Positions 1-8,494 of a stretch of 64,000 nt of DNA are shown here, piece by piece. The translations under genes and the position numbers were made by a program. Position 1 is the stretch's first letter. Every line of letters starts with the position of its first letter. The notes beneath the pieces are model-generated. The model did not search any database, was not told where the DNA came from, and worked only from the letters and a program-made list of their open reading frames with translations. The DNA lies in NCBI GenBank assembly GCA_963995525.1, contig CAXEFP010000908.1:806001-870000 (forward strand). The letters run 5' to 3'. Source of the DNA: Escarpia spicata. Taxonomy: Eukaryota; Annelida; Polychaeta; Sabellida; Siboglinidae.

Positions 1-18
1 GCACTTTTTTCGGCGGAA
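1..18 (+). repeat. partial monomer, last 18 bp
   Basis: This is the 3-prime end of a unit in BamHI phase (GCACTTTTTTCGGCGGAA). It shows that the array continues to the left of the window. Its subtype cannot be judged from so little sequence. Confidence 0.95.
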
Positions 19-344
19 GGATCCTTAATGTGGTCTTATCCCAAATAGATGATTTGCATGTTACAAATCTTCACGAAGGCTAGATTGATATCAAGCTACA
101 CACATAACTAGATTAACCCCAAATGGGAATGCATGTTACCGTTTTATCCCCGTCACGTAAGTTACAAGAACATATTACGTAAGTTATAGGTGTGAAAACT
201 CATCCCCATTTGATGTTTTATCTTGTCTAAAGCAGCAGTACATTCAGTACTCACGAGACAAACATGTCCCATGTCAAAATGTTCGAAAAAAATTAATGCA
301 TATCACAGCAAAACGGTATTTGTAGTGCACTTTTTTCGGCGGAA
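19..344 (+). repeat. type A monomer (reference copy)
   Basis: This is the commonest type (about 68 A-like units, including A-prime). Diagnostic bases are TTATCCC and GATTTGC in the head, AACCCCAAATGGG and TTTTATCCCCG in the middle, and CTCATCCCC, GATGTTTTATCTTGTCT and CAAAATG in the tail. Positions within the unit: GGATCC 1-6; palindrome TTGATATCAA 67-76; TGCATGTTAC at 38-47 and again at 112-121; CAAATGGG at 102-109 with its inverse CCCATTTG at 187-194; ACGTAAGTTA at 137-146 and 159-168; CAGTAC at 218-223 and 227-232; CATGTC at 245-250 and 252-257; A7 run 268-274; palindrome AGTGCACT 306-313; T6 run 313-318. In A units the head also contains the octamer ATTTGCAT (34-41), which B-type heads lack because the first A is T. 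Confidence 0.95.
152..198 (+). other. conserved core with paired ACGTAAGTTA boxes (example)
   Basis: Unit positions about 134-180, shown here in the first monomer and present in every unit. It holds ACGTAAGTTA at 155-164 and again at 177-186, starts 22 bp apart, close to two helical turns. The second copy overlaps the perfect palindrome TTACGTAA (175-182). The A and B haplotypes differ on both sides of this stretch but not inside it. Exceptions seen are TTACCTAAG in three B* units, GTAAGCTAC at 62289 and 63593, and ATTTCGTAAG at 62289. A protein-binding role is an inference from conservation and symmetry; TTACGTAA is a known target shape for bZIP-type factors. Confidence 0.5.
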
Positions 345-670
345 GGATCCTTAATGTGGTCTTACCCCAAATAGATGTTTTGCATGTTACAAATCTTCAC
401 GAAGGCTAGATTGATATCAAGCTACACACATAACTAGATTAATCACAAATGGGAATGCATGTTACCGTTCTATCTCCGTCACGTAAGTTACAAGAACATA
501 TTACGTAAGTTATAGGTGTGAAAACTAATCCCCATTTGAAGTTTTTTCTTATCTAAAGCAGCAGTACATTCAGTACTCACGAGACAAACATGTCCCATGT
601 CAAAGTGTTCGAAAAAAATTAATGCATATCACAGCAAAACGGTATTTGTAGTGCACTTTTTTCGGCGGAA
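345..670 (+). repeat. type B monomer (reference copy)
   Basis: B differs from A at a fixed set of linked sites: TTACCCC and GTTTTGC in the head, AATCACAAATGGG and TTCTATCTCCG in the middle, CTAATCCCC then GAAGTTTTTTCTTATCT, and CAAAGTG in the tail. About 42 units are of this kind. B usually follows an A unit, so A-B dimers are the commonest local arrangement. In almost every B unit the tail markers occur together with the head markers, so B is a full-length haplotype and not a collection of independent substitutions. The one clear exception is the copy at 54792. Confidence 0.93.
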
Positions 671-996
671 GGATCCTTAATGTGGTCTTATCCCAAATAG
701 ATGATTTGCATGTTACAAATCTTCACGAAGGCTAGATTGATATCAAGCTACACACATAACTAGATTAACCCCAAATGGGAATGCATGTTACCGTTTTATC
801 CCCGTCACGTAAGTTACAAGAACATATTACGTAAGTTATAGGTGTGAAAACTCATCCCCATTTGAAGTTTTTTCTTGTCTAAAGCAGCAGTACCTTCAGT
901 ACTCACGAGACAAACATGTCCCATATCAAAGTGTTCGAAAAAAATTAATGCATATCACAGCAAAACGGTATTTGTAATGCACTTTTTTCGGCGGAA
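671..996 (+). repeat. type C monomer (reference copy)
   Basis: C has an A-like head and middle (TTATCCC, AACCCC) but a distinct tail: CTCATCCCC followed by GAAGTTTTTTCTTGTCT, then TACCTTCAG instead of TACATTCAG, CATATCAAAGTG instead of CATGTCAAAATG, and GTAATGCAC instead of GTAGTGCAC. The last change destroys the AGTGCACT palindrome. About 18 C units occur and each is directly followed by a D unit. A subgroup (3279, 13059, 16319, 27403, 29033) also carries ATATATGATTTG and CTACATACATAAC. Confidence 0.92.
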
Positions 997-1322
997 GGAT
1001 ATTTAATGTGGTCTTACCCCAAATAGATGTTTTGCATGTTACAAATCTTCACGAAGGCTAGATTGATATCAAGCTACACACATAACTAGATTAACCCCAA
1101 ATGGGAATGCATGTTATCGTTTTATCCCCGTCACGTAAGTTACAAGAACATATTACGTAAGTTATAGGTGTGAAAACTCATCCCCATTTGATGTTTTATC
1201 TTGTCTAAAGCAGCAGTACATTCAGTACTCACGAGACAAACATGTCCCATGTCAAAATGTTCGAAAAAAATTAATGCATATCACAGCAAAACGGTATTTG
1301 TAGTGCACTTTTTTCGGCGGAA
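997..1322 (+). repeat. type D monomer (reference copy)
   Basis: D starts with GGATATTTAATG, so the BamHI site is lost. It then has a B-like head (TTACCCC, GTTTTGC) and an A-like tail (CTCAT, GATG). About 18 copies occur, always directly after a C unit. Two sublineages exist: this one has AACCCC and mostly GTTATCG, and the other has AACCAC with GTTACCG (for example 3605). The two sublineages differ strictly in which unit comes next. Confidence 0.92.
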
Positions 1323-1648
1323 GGATCCTTAATGTGGTCTTACCCCAAATAGATGTTTTGCATGTTACAAATCTTCACGAAGGCTAGATTGATATCAAGC
1401 TACACACATAACTAGATTAATCACAAATGGGAATGCATGTTACCGTTCTATCTCCGTCACGTAAGTTACAAGAACATATTACGTAAGTTATAGGTGTGAA
1501 AACTAATCCCCATTTGAAGTTTTTTCTTATCTAAAGCAGCAGTACATTCAGTACTCACGAGACAAACATGTCCCATGTCAAAGTGTTCGAAAAAAATTAA
1601 TGCATATCACAGCAAAACGGTATTTGTAGTGCACTTTTTTCGGCGGAA

Positions 1649-1974
1649 GGATCCTTAATGTGGTCTTATCCCAAATAGATGATTTGCATGTTACAAATCT
1701 TCACGAAGGCTAGATTGATATCAAGCTACACACATAACTAGATTAACCCCAAATGGGAATGCATGTTACCGTTTTATCCCCGTCACGTAAGTTACAAGAA
1801 CATATTACGTAAGTTATAGGTGTGAAAACTCATCCCCATTTGATGTTTTATCTTGTCTAAAGCAGCAGTACATTCAGTACTCACGAGACAAACATGTCCC
1901 ATGTCAAAATGTTCGAAAAAAATTAATGCATATCACAGCATAACGGTATTTGTAGTGCACTTTTTTCGGCGGAA
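1649..1974 (+). repeat. type A-prime monomer (AGCATAACGG variant)
   Basis: This is an A unit with CACAGCATAACGG in place of CACAGCAAAACGG near unit position 287-297. It is usually followed by an E unit. Other copies in this form lie at 10125, 18927, 21861, 25773 and 33602. From 34906 to 48271 the A-prime copies additionally carry TTTTTTTGG in place of TTTTTTCGG. Confidence 0.9.
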
Positions 1975-2300
1975 GGATCCTTAATGTGGTCTTACCCCAA
2001 ATAGATGTTTTGCATGTTACAAATCTTCACGAAGGCTAGATTGATATCAAGCTACACACATAACTAGATTAATCACAAATGGGAATGCATGTTACCGTTC
2101 TATCTCCGTCACGTAAGTTACAAGAACATATTACGTAAGTTATAGGTGTGAAAACTCATCCCCATTTGATGTTTTATCTTGTCTAAAGCAGCAGTACATT
2201 CAGTACTCACGAGACAAACATGTCCCATGTCAAAATGTTCGAAAAAAATTAATGCATATCACAGCAAAACGGTATTTGTAGTGCACTTTTTTCGGCGGAA
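1975..2300 (+). repeat. type E monomer, B-head/A-tail chimera
   Basis: The head and middle are B-like (TTACCCC, GTTTTGC, AATCAC, CTATCTCC) while everything from CTCATCCCC onward is A-like (GATGTTTTATCTTGTCT, CAAAATG). The switch lies between unit positions about 133 and 182, the interval of the conserved core where A and B cannot be told apart. About 24 such units occur, generally after A-prime or F-prime units. This suggests one ancestral recombinant later amplified, although repeated exchange in the core is also possible. Confidence 0.92.
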
Positions 2301-4582
2301 GGATCCTTAATGTGGTCTTATCCCAAATAGATGATTTGCATGTTACAAATCTTCACGAAGGCTAGATTGATATCAAGCTACACACATAACTAGATTAACC
2401 CCAAATGGGAATGCATGTTACCGTTTTATCCCCGTCACGTAAGTTACAAGAACATATTACGTAAGTTATAGGTGTGAAAACTCATCCCCATTTGATGTTT
2501 TATCTTGTCTAAAGCAGCAGTACATTCAGTACTCACGAGACAAACATGTCCCATGTCAAAATGTTCGAAAAAAATTAATGCATATCACAGCAAAACGGTA
2601 TTTGTAGTGCACTTTTTTCGGCGGAAGGATCCTTAATGTGGTCTTACCCCAAATAGATGTTTTGCATGTTACAAATCTTCACGAAGGCTAGATTGATATC
2701 AAGCTACACACATAACTAGATTAATCACAAATGGGAATGCATGTTACCGTTCTATCTCCGTCACGTAAGTTACAAGAACATATTACGTAAGTTATAGGTG
2801 TGAAAACTAATCCCCATTTGAAGTTTTTTCTTATCTAAAGCAGCAGTACATTCAGTACTCACGAGACAAACATGTCCCATGTCAAAGTGTTCGAAAAAAA
2901 TTAATGCATATCACAGCAAAACGGTATTTGTAGTGCACTTTTTTCGGCGGAAGGATCCTTAATGTGGTCTTATCCCAAATAGATGATTTGCATGTTACAA
3001 ATCTTCACGAAGGCTAGATTGATATCAAGCTACACACATAACTAGATTAACCCCAAATGGGAATGCATGTTACCGTTTTATCCCCGTCACGTAAGTTACA
3101 AGAACATATTACGTAAGTTATAGGTGTGAAAACTCATCCCCATTTGATGTTTTATCTTGTCTAAAGCAGCAGTACATTCAGTACTCACGAGACAAACATG
3201 TCCCATGTCAAAATGTTCGAAAAAAATTAATGCATATCACAGCAAAACGGTATTTGTAGTGCACTTTTTTCGGCGGAAGGATCCTTAATGTGGTCTTATC
3301 CCAAATATATGATTTGCATGTTACAAATCTTCACGAAGGCTAGATTGATATCAAGCTACATACATAACTAGATTAACCCCAAATGGGAATGCATGTTACC
3401 GTTTTATCCCCGTCACGTAAGTTACAAGAACATATTACGTAAGTTATAGGTGTGAAAACTCATCCCCATTTGAAGTTTTTTCTTGTCTAAAGCAGCAGTA
3501 CCTTCAGTACTCACGAGACAAACATGTCCCATATCAAAGTGTTCGAAAAAAATTAATGCATATCACAGCAAAACGGTATTTGTAATGCACTTTTTTCGGC
3601 GGAAGGATATTTAATGTGGTCTTACCCCAAATAGATGTTTTGCATGTTACAAATCTTCACGAAGGCTAGATTGATATCAAGCTACACACATAACTAGATT
3701 AACCACAAATGGGAATGCATGTTACCGTTTTATCCCCGTCACGTAAGTTACAAGAACATATTACGTAAGTTATAGGTGTGAAAACTCATCCCCATTTGAT
3801 GTTTTATCTTGTCTAAAGCAGCAGTACATTCAGTACTCACGAGACAAACATGTCCCATGTCAAAATGTTCGAAAAAAATTAATGCATATCACAGCAAAAC
3901 GGTATTTGTAGTGCACTTTTTTCGGCGGAAGGATCCTTAATGTGGTCTTATCCCAAATAGATGATTTGCATGTTACAAATCTTCACGAAGGCTAGATTGA
4001 TATCAAGCTACACACATAACTAGATTAACCCCAAATGGGAATGCATGTTACCGTTTTATCCCCGTCACGTAAGTTACAAGAACATATTACGTAAGTTATA
4101 GGTGTGAAAACTCATCCCCATTTGATGTTTTATCTTGTCTAAAGCAGCAGTACATTCAGTACTCACGAGACAAACATGTCCCATGTCAAAATGTCAAAAA
4201 AAAATTAATGCATATCACAGCAAAACGGTATTTGTAGTGCACTTTTTTCGGCGGAAGGATCATTACTGTGGTCTTACCCCAAATAGATGTTTTGCATGTT
4301 ACAAATCTTCACGAAGGCTAGATTGATATCAAGCTAAACACATAATTAGATTAACCCCAAATGGGAATGCATGTTACCGTTTTATCCCCGTCACGTAAGT
4401 TACAAGAACATATTACGTAAGTTATAGGTGTGAAAACTCATCCCCATTTGATGTTTTATCTTGTCTAAAGCAGCAGTACATTCAGTACTCACGAGACAAA
4501 CATGTCCCATGTCAAAATGTTCGAAAAAAATTAATGCATATCACAGCAAAACGGTATTTGTAGTGCACTTTTTTCGGCGGAA
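2301..4582 (+). repeat. 7-monomer block A-B-A-C-D-A-F, copy 1
   Basis: The block holds A (2301), B (2627), A (2953), C (3279), D (3605), A (3931) and F (4257). Its C unit has ATATATGATTTG and CTACATACATAAC, its D unit has AACCAC, the following A ends in ATGTCAAAAAAAAATT, and the F unit has CTAAACACATAATTAG. The same order and the same private markers recur at 28055-30336, 25754 bp (79 units) away. The block overlaps the end of the first 10-unit block. Confidence 0.88.
4257..4582 (+). repeat. type F monomer (GGATCATTACTG head)
   Basis: F begins GGATCATTACTG, losing BamHI, then has a B-like head (TTACCCC, GTTTTGC) with AACCCC and an A-like tail. About 10 copies occur (4257, 6865, 12081, 14363, 15341, 30011, 30668, 51858, 59682, 61638). 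The preceding unit is usually marked by TTCGAAACAAATT or by ATGTC directly before the A run, so this haplotype also crosses the BamHI boundary. This copy and those at 30011, 59682 and 61638 share CTAAACACATAATTAG. Confidence 0.9.
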
Positions 4583-5234
4583 GGATCCTTAATGTGGTCT
4601 TATCCCAAATAGATGATTTGCATGTTACAAATCTTCACGAAGGCTAGATTGATATCAAGCTACACACATAACTAGATTAACCCCAAATGGGAATGCATGT
4701 TACCGTTTTATCCCCGTCACGTAAGTTACAAGAACATATTACGTAAGTTATAGGTGTGAAAACTCATCCCCATTTGATGTTTTATCTTGTCTAAAGCAGC
4801 AGTACATTCAGTACTCACGAGACAAACATGTCCCATGTCAAAATGTTCGAAAAAAATTAATGCATATCACAGCAAAACGGTATTTGTAGTGCACTTTTTT
4901 CGGCGGAAGGATCCTTAATGTGGTCTTACCCCAAATAGATGTTTTGCATGTTACAAATCTTCACGAAGGCTAGATTGATATCAAGCTACACACATAACTA
5001 GATTAATCACAAATGGGAATGCATGTTACCGTTCTATCTCCGTCACGTAAGTTACAAGAACATATTACGTAAGTTATAGGTGTGAAAACTAATCCCCATT
5101 TGAAGTTTTTTCTTATCTAAAGCAGCAGTACATTCAGTACTCACGAGACAAACATGTCCCATGTCAAAGTGTTCGAAAAAAATTAATGCATATCACAGCA
5201 AAACGGTATTTGTAGTGCACTTTTTTCGGCGGAA

Positions 5235-5560
5235 GGATCCTTAATGTGGTCTTATCCCAAATAGATGATTTGCATGTTACAAATCTTCACGAAGGCTAGA
5301 TTGATATCAAGCTACACACATAACTAGATTAACCCCAAATGGGAATGCATGTTACCGTTTTATCCCCGTCACGTAAGTTACAAGAACATATTACGTAAGT
5401 TATAGGTGTGAAAACTCATCCCCATTTGATGTTTTATCTTGTCTAAAGCAGCAGTACATTCAGTACTCACGAGACAAACATGTCCCATGTCAAAGTGTTC
5501 GAAAAAAATTAATGCATATCACAGCAAAACGGTATTTGTAATGCACTTTTTTCGGCGGAA
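5235..5560 (+). repeat. A/C hybrid monomer
   Basis: This unit has A-type CTCAT, GATGTTTTATCTTGTCT, TACATTCAG and CATGTC, then switches to C-type CAAAGTG and GTAATGCAC and is followed by a D unit (GGATATT). The change lies between CATGTC and CAAAGTG near the end of the unit, within about 10 bp. It is the only one of the 18 units preceding a D that lacks the full C tail. Confidence 0.88.
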
Positions 5561-5886
5561 GGATATTTAATGTGGTCTTACCCCAAATAGATGTTTTGCA
5601 TGTTACAAATCTTCACGAAGGCTAGATTGATATCAAGCTACACACATAACTAGATTAACCACAAATGGGAATGCATGTTACCGTTTTATCCCCGTCACGT
5701 AAGTTACAAGAACATATTACGTAAGTTATAGGTGTGAAAACTCATCCCCATTTGATGTTTTATCTTGTCTAAAGCAGCAGTACATTCAGTACTCACGAGA
5801 CAAACATGTCCCATGTCAAAATGTTCGAAAAAAATTAATGCATATCACAGCAAAACGGTATTTGTAGTGCACTTTTTTCGGCGGAA

Positions 5887-6212
5887 GGATCCTTACTGTG
5901 GTCTTACCCCAAATAGATGTTTTGCATGTTACAAATCTTCACGAAGGCTAGATTGATATCAAGCTACACACATAACTAGATTAACCCCAAATGGGAATGC
6001 ATGTTACCGTTTTATCCCCGTCACGTAAGTTACAAGAACATATTACGTAAGTTATAGGTGTGAAAACTCATCCCCATTTGATGTTTTATCTTGTCTAAAG
6101 CAGCAGTACATTCAGTACTCACGAGACAAACATGTCCCATGTCAAAATGTTCGAAAAAAATTAATGCATATCACAGCAAAACGGTATTTGTAGTGCACTT
6201 TTTTCGGCGGAA
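5887..6212 (+). repeat. type F-prime monomer (GGATCCTTACTG head)
   Basis: F-prime keeps the BamHI site but has TTACTG where most units have TTAATG. It has a B-like head, AACCCC and an A-like tail. About 12 copies occur (5887, 7843, 31646, 36536, 38492, 40122, 43056, 47294, 49576, 52836, 57726, 63267); the last has AATCAC and is a hybrid with E. Most copies from 36536 to 58051, and the one at 7843, also carry ACAACATAACGG in the tail. Confidence 0.9.
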
Positions 6213-8494
6213 GGATCCTTAATGTGGTCTTACCCCAAATAGATGTTTTGCATGTTACAAATCTTCACGAAGGCTAGATTGATATCAAGCTACACACATA
6301 ACTAGATTAATCACAAATGGGAATGCATGTTACCGTTCTATCTCCGTCACGTAAGTTACAAGAACATATTACGTAAGTTATAGGTGTGAAAACTAATCCC
6401 CATTTGAAGTTTTTTCTTATCTAAAGCAGCAGTACATTCAGTACTCACGAGACAAACATGTCCCATGTCAAAGTGTTCGAAAAAAATTAATGCATATCAC
6501 AGCAAAACGGTATTTGTAGTGCACTTTTTTCGGCGGAAGGATCCTTAATGTGGTCTTATCCCAAATAGATGATTTGCATGTTACAAATCTTCACGAAGGC
6601 TAGATTGATATCAAGCTACACACATAACTAGATTAACCCCAAATGGGAATGCATGTTACCGTTTTATCCCCGTCACGTAAGTTACAAGAACATATTACGT
6701 AAGTTATAGGTGTGAAAACTCATCCCCATTTGATGTTTTATCTTGTCTAAAGCAGCAGTACATTCAGTACTCACGAGACAAACATGTCCCATGTCAAAAT
6801 GTTCGAAACAAATTAATGCATATCACAGCAAAACGGTATTTGTAGTGCACTTTTTTCGGCGGAAGGATCATTACTGTGGTCTTACCCCAAATAGATGTTT
6901 TGCATGTTACAAATCTTCACGAAGGCTAGATTGATATCAAGCTACACACATAACTAGATTAACCCCAAATGGGAATGCATGTTACCGTTTTATCCCCGTC
7001 ACGTAAGTTACAAGAACATATTACGTAAGTTATAGGTGTGAAAACTCATCCCCATTTGATGTTTTATCTTGTCTAAAGCAGCAGTACATTCAGTACTCAC
7101 GAGACAAACATGTCCCATGTCAAAATGTTCGAAAAAAATTAATGCATATCACAGCAAAACGGTATTTGTAGTGCACTTTTTTCGGCGGAAGGATCCTTAA
7201 TGTGGTCTTACCCCAAATAGATGTTTTGCATGTTACAAATCTTCACGAAGGCTAGATTGATATCAAGCTACACACATAACTAGATTAATCACAAATGGGA
7301 ATGCATGTTACCGTTCTATCTCCGTCACGTAAGTTACAAGAACATATTACGTAAGTTATAGGTGTGAAAACTAATCCCCATTTGAAGTTTTTTCTTATCT
7401 AAAGCAGCAGTACATTCAGTACTCACGAGACAAACATGTCCCATGTCAAAGTGTTCGAAAAAAATTAATGCATATCACAGCAAAACGGTATTTGTAGTGC
7501 ACTTTTTTCGGCGGAAGGATCCTTAATGTGGTCTTATCCCAAATAGATGATTTGCATGTTACAAATCTTCACGAAGGCTAGATTGATATCAAGCTACACA
7601 CATAACTAGATTAACCCCAAATGGGAATGCATGTTACCGTTTTATCCCCGTCACGTAAGTTACAAGAACATATTACGTAAGTTATAGGTGTGAAAACTCA
7701 TCCCCATTTGATGTTTTATCTTGTCTAAAGCAGCAGTACATTCAGTACTCACGAGACAAACATGTCCCATGTCAAAATGTTCGAAAAAAATTAATGCATA
7801 TCACAGCAAAACGGTATTTGTAGTGCACTTTTTTCGGCGGAAGGATCCTTACTGTGGTCTTACCCCAAATAGATGTTTTGCATGTTACAAATCTTCACGA
7901 AGGCTAGATTGATATCAAGCTACACACATAACTAGATTAACCCCAAATGGGAATGCATGTTACCGTTTTATCCCCGTCACGTAAGTTACAAGAACATATT
8001 ACGTAAGTTATAGGTGTGAAAACTCATCCCCATTTGATGTTTTATCTTGTCTAAAGCAGCAGTACATTCAGTACTCACGAGACAAACATGTCCCATGTCA
8101 AAATGTTCGAAAAAAATTAATGCATATCACAACATAACGGTATTTGTAGTGCACTTTTTTCGGCGGAAGGATCCTTAATGTGGTCTTACCCCAAATAGAT
8201 GTTTTGCATGTTACAAATCTTCACGAAGGCTAGATTGATATCAAGCTACACACATAACTAGATTAATCACAAATGGGAATGCATGTTACCGTTCTATCTC
8301 CGTCACGTAAGTTACAAGAACATATTACGTAAGTTATAGGTGTGAAAACTCATCCCCATTTGATGTTTTATCTTGTCTAAAGCAGCAGTACATTCAGTAC
8401 TCACGAGACAAACATGTCCCATGTCAAAATGTTCGAAAAAAATTAATGCATATCACAGCAAAACGGTATTTGTAGTGCACTTTTTTCGGCGGAA

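Larger units (their letters stand above)
19..3278 (+). repeat. 10-monomer block, copy 1
   Basis: The order is A-B-C-D-B-A'-E-A-B-A. The D unit has GTTATCG and the A-prime unit has AGCATAACGG. The same order and markers recur at 8495-11754 (26 units away). They recur again at 31972-35231 with A-prime in place of the last A. The shared private markers show block copying rather than independent assembly of the same order. Confidence 0.88.
4583..8494 (+). repeat. 12-monomer irregular section
   Basis: The order is A-B-(A/C hybrid)-D-F'-B-A-F-B-A-F'-E. The hybrid at 5235 has an A-like body with a C-like end. The stretch A-F-B-A-F' at 6539-8168 recurs at 30337-31971 and at 51532-53161. The F-prime at 7843 is the first with ACAACATAACGG, a marker that becomes frequent after 36536. 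Confidence 0.85.

Noticed and set aside
52..59. Octamer ATTTGCAT as a POU-factor site
   Set aside because: It is present only in A-type heads, and B-type heads have TTTTGCAT. An 8-bp match in an AT-rich satellite is weak evidence without binding data.
333..350. CENP-B box in TTTCGGCGGAAGGATCC
   Set aside because: Aligned to the known 17-bp CENP-B box it matches 10 positions (TTCG and GGAA are right), but the essential CGGG half is absent (GATC). Host CENP-B use is also unknown.
281..350. Rho-independent terminator or bacterial promoter elements from the A7 and T6 runs
   Set aside because: There is no GC-rich stem directly before the T run, and the context is a eukaryote-like satellite repeated 196 times.
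4135..4326. Twenty-two near-identical 63-codon open frames (MSKAAVHSV...) on the + strand, one at each F or F-prime junction
   Set aside because: They begin at TTG rather than ATG and exist only because TTAATG became TTACTG, removing a TAA stop that most units keep. They recur with the satellite and differ by the same substitutions. There is no ribosome-binding or promoter context and no recognisable domain. They are by-products of the repeat, not genes.
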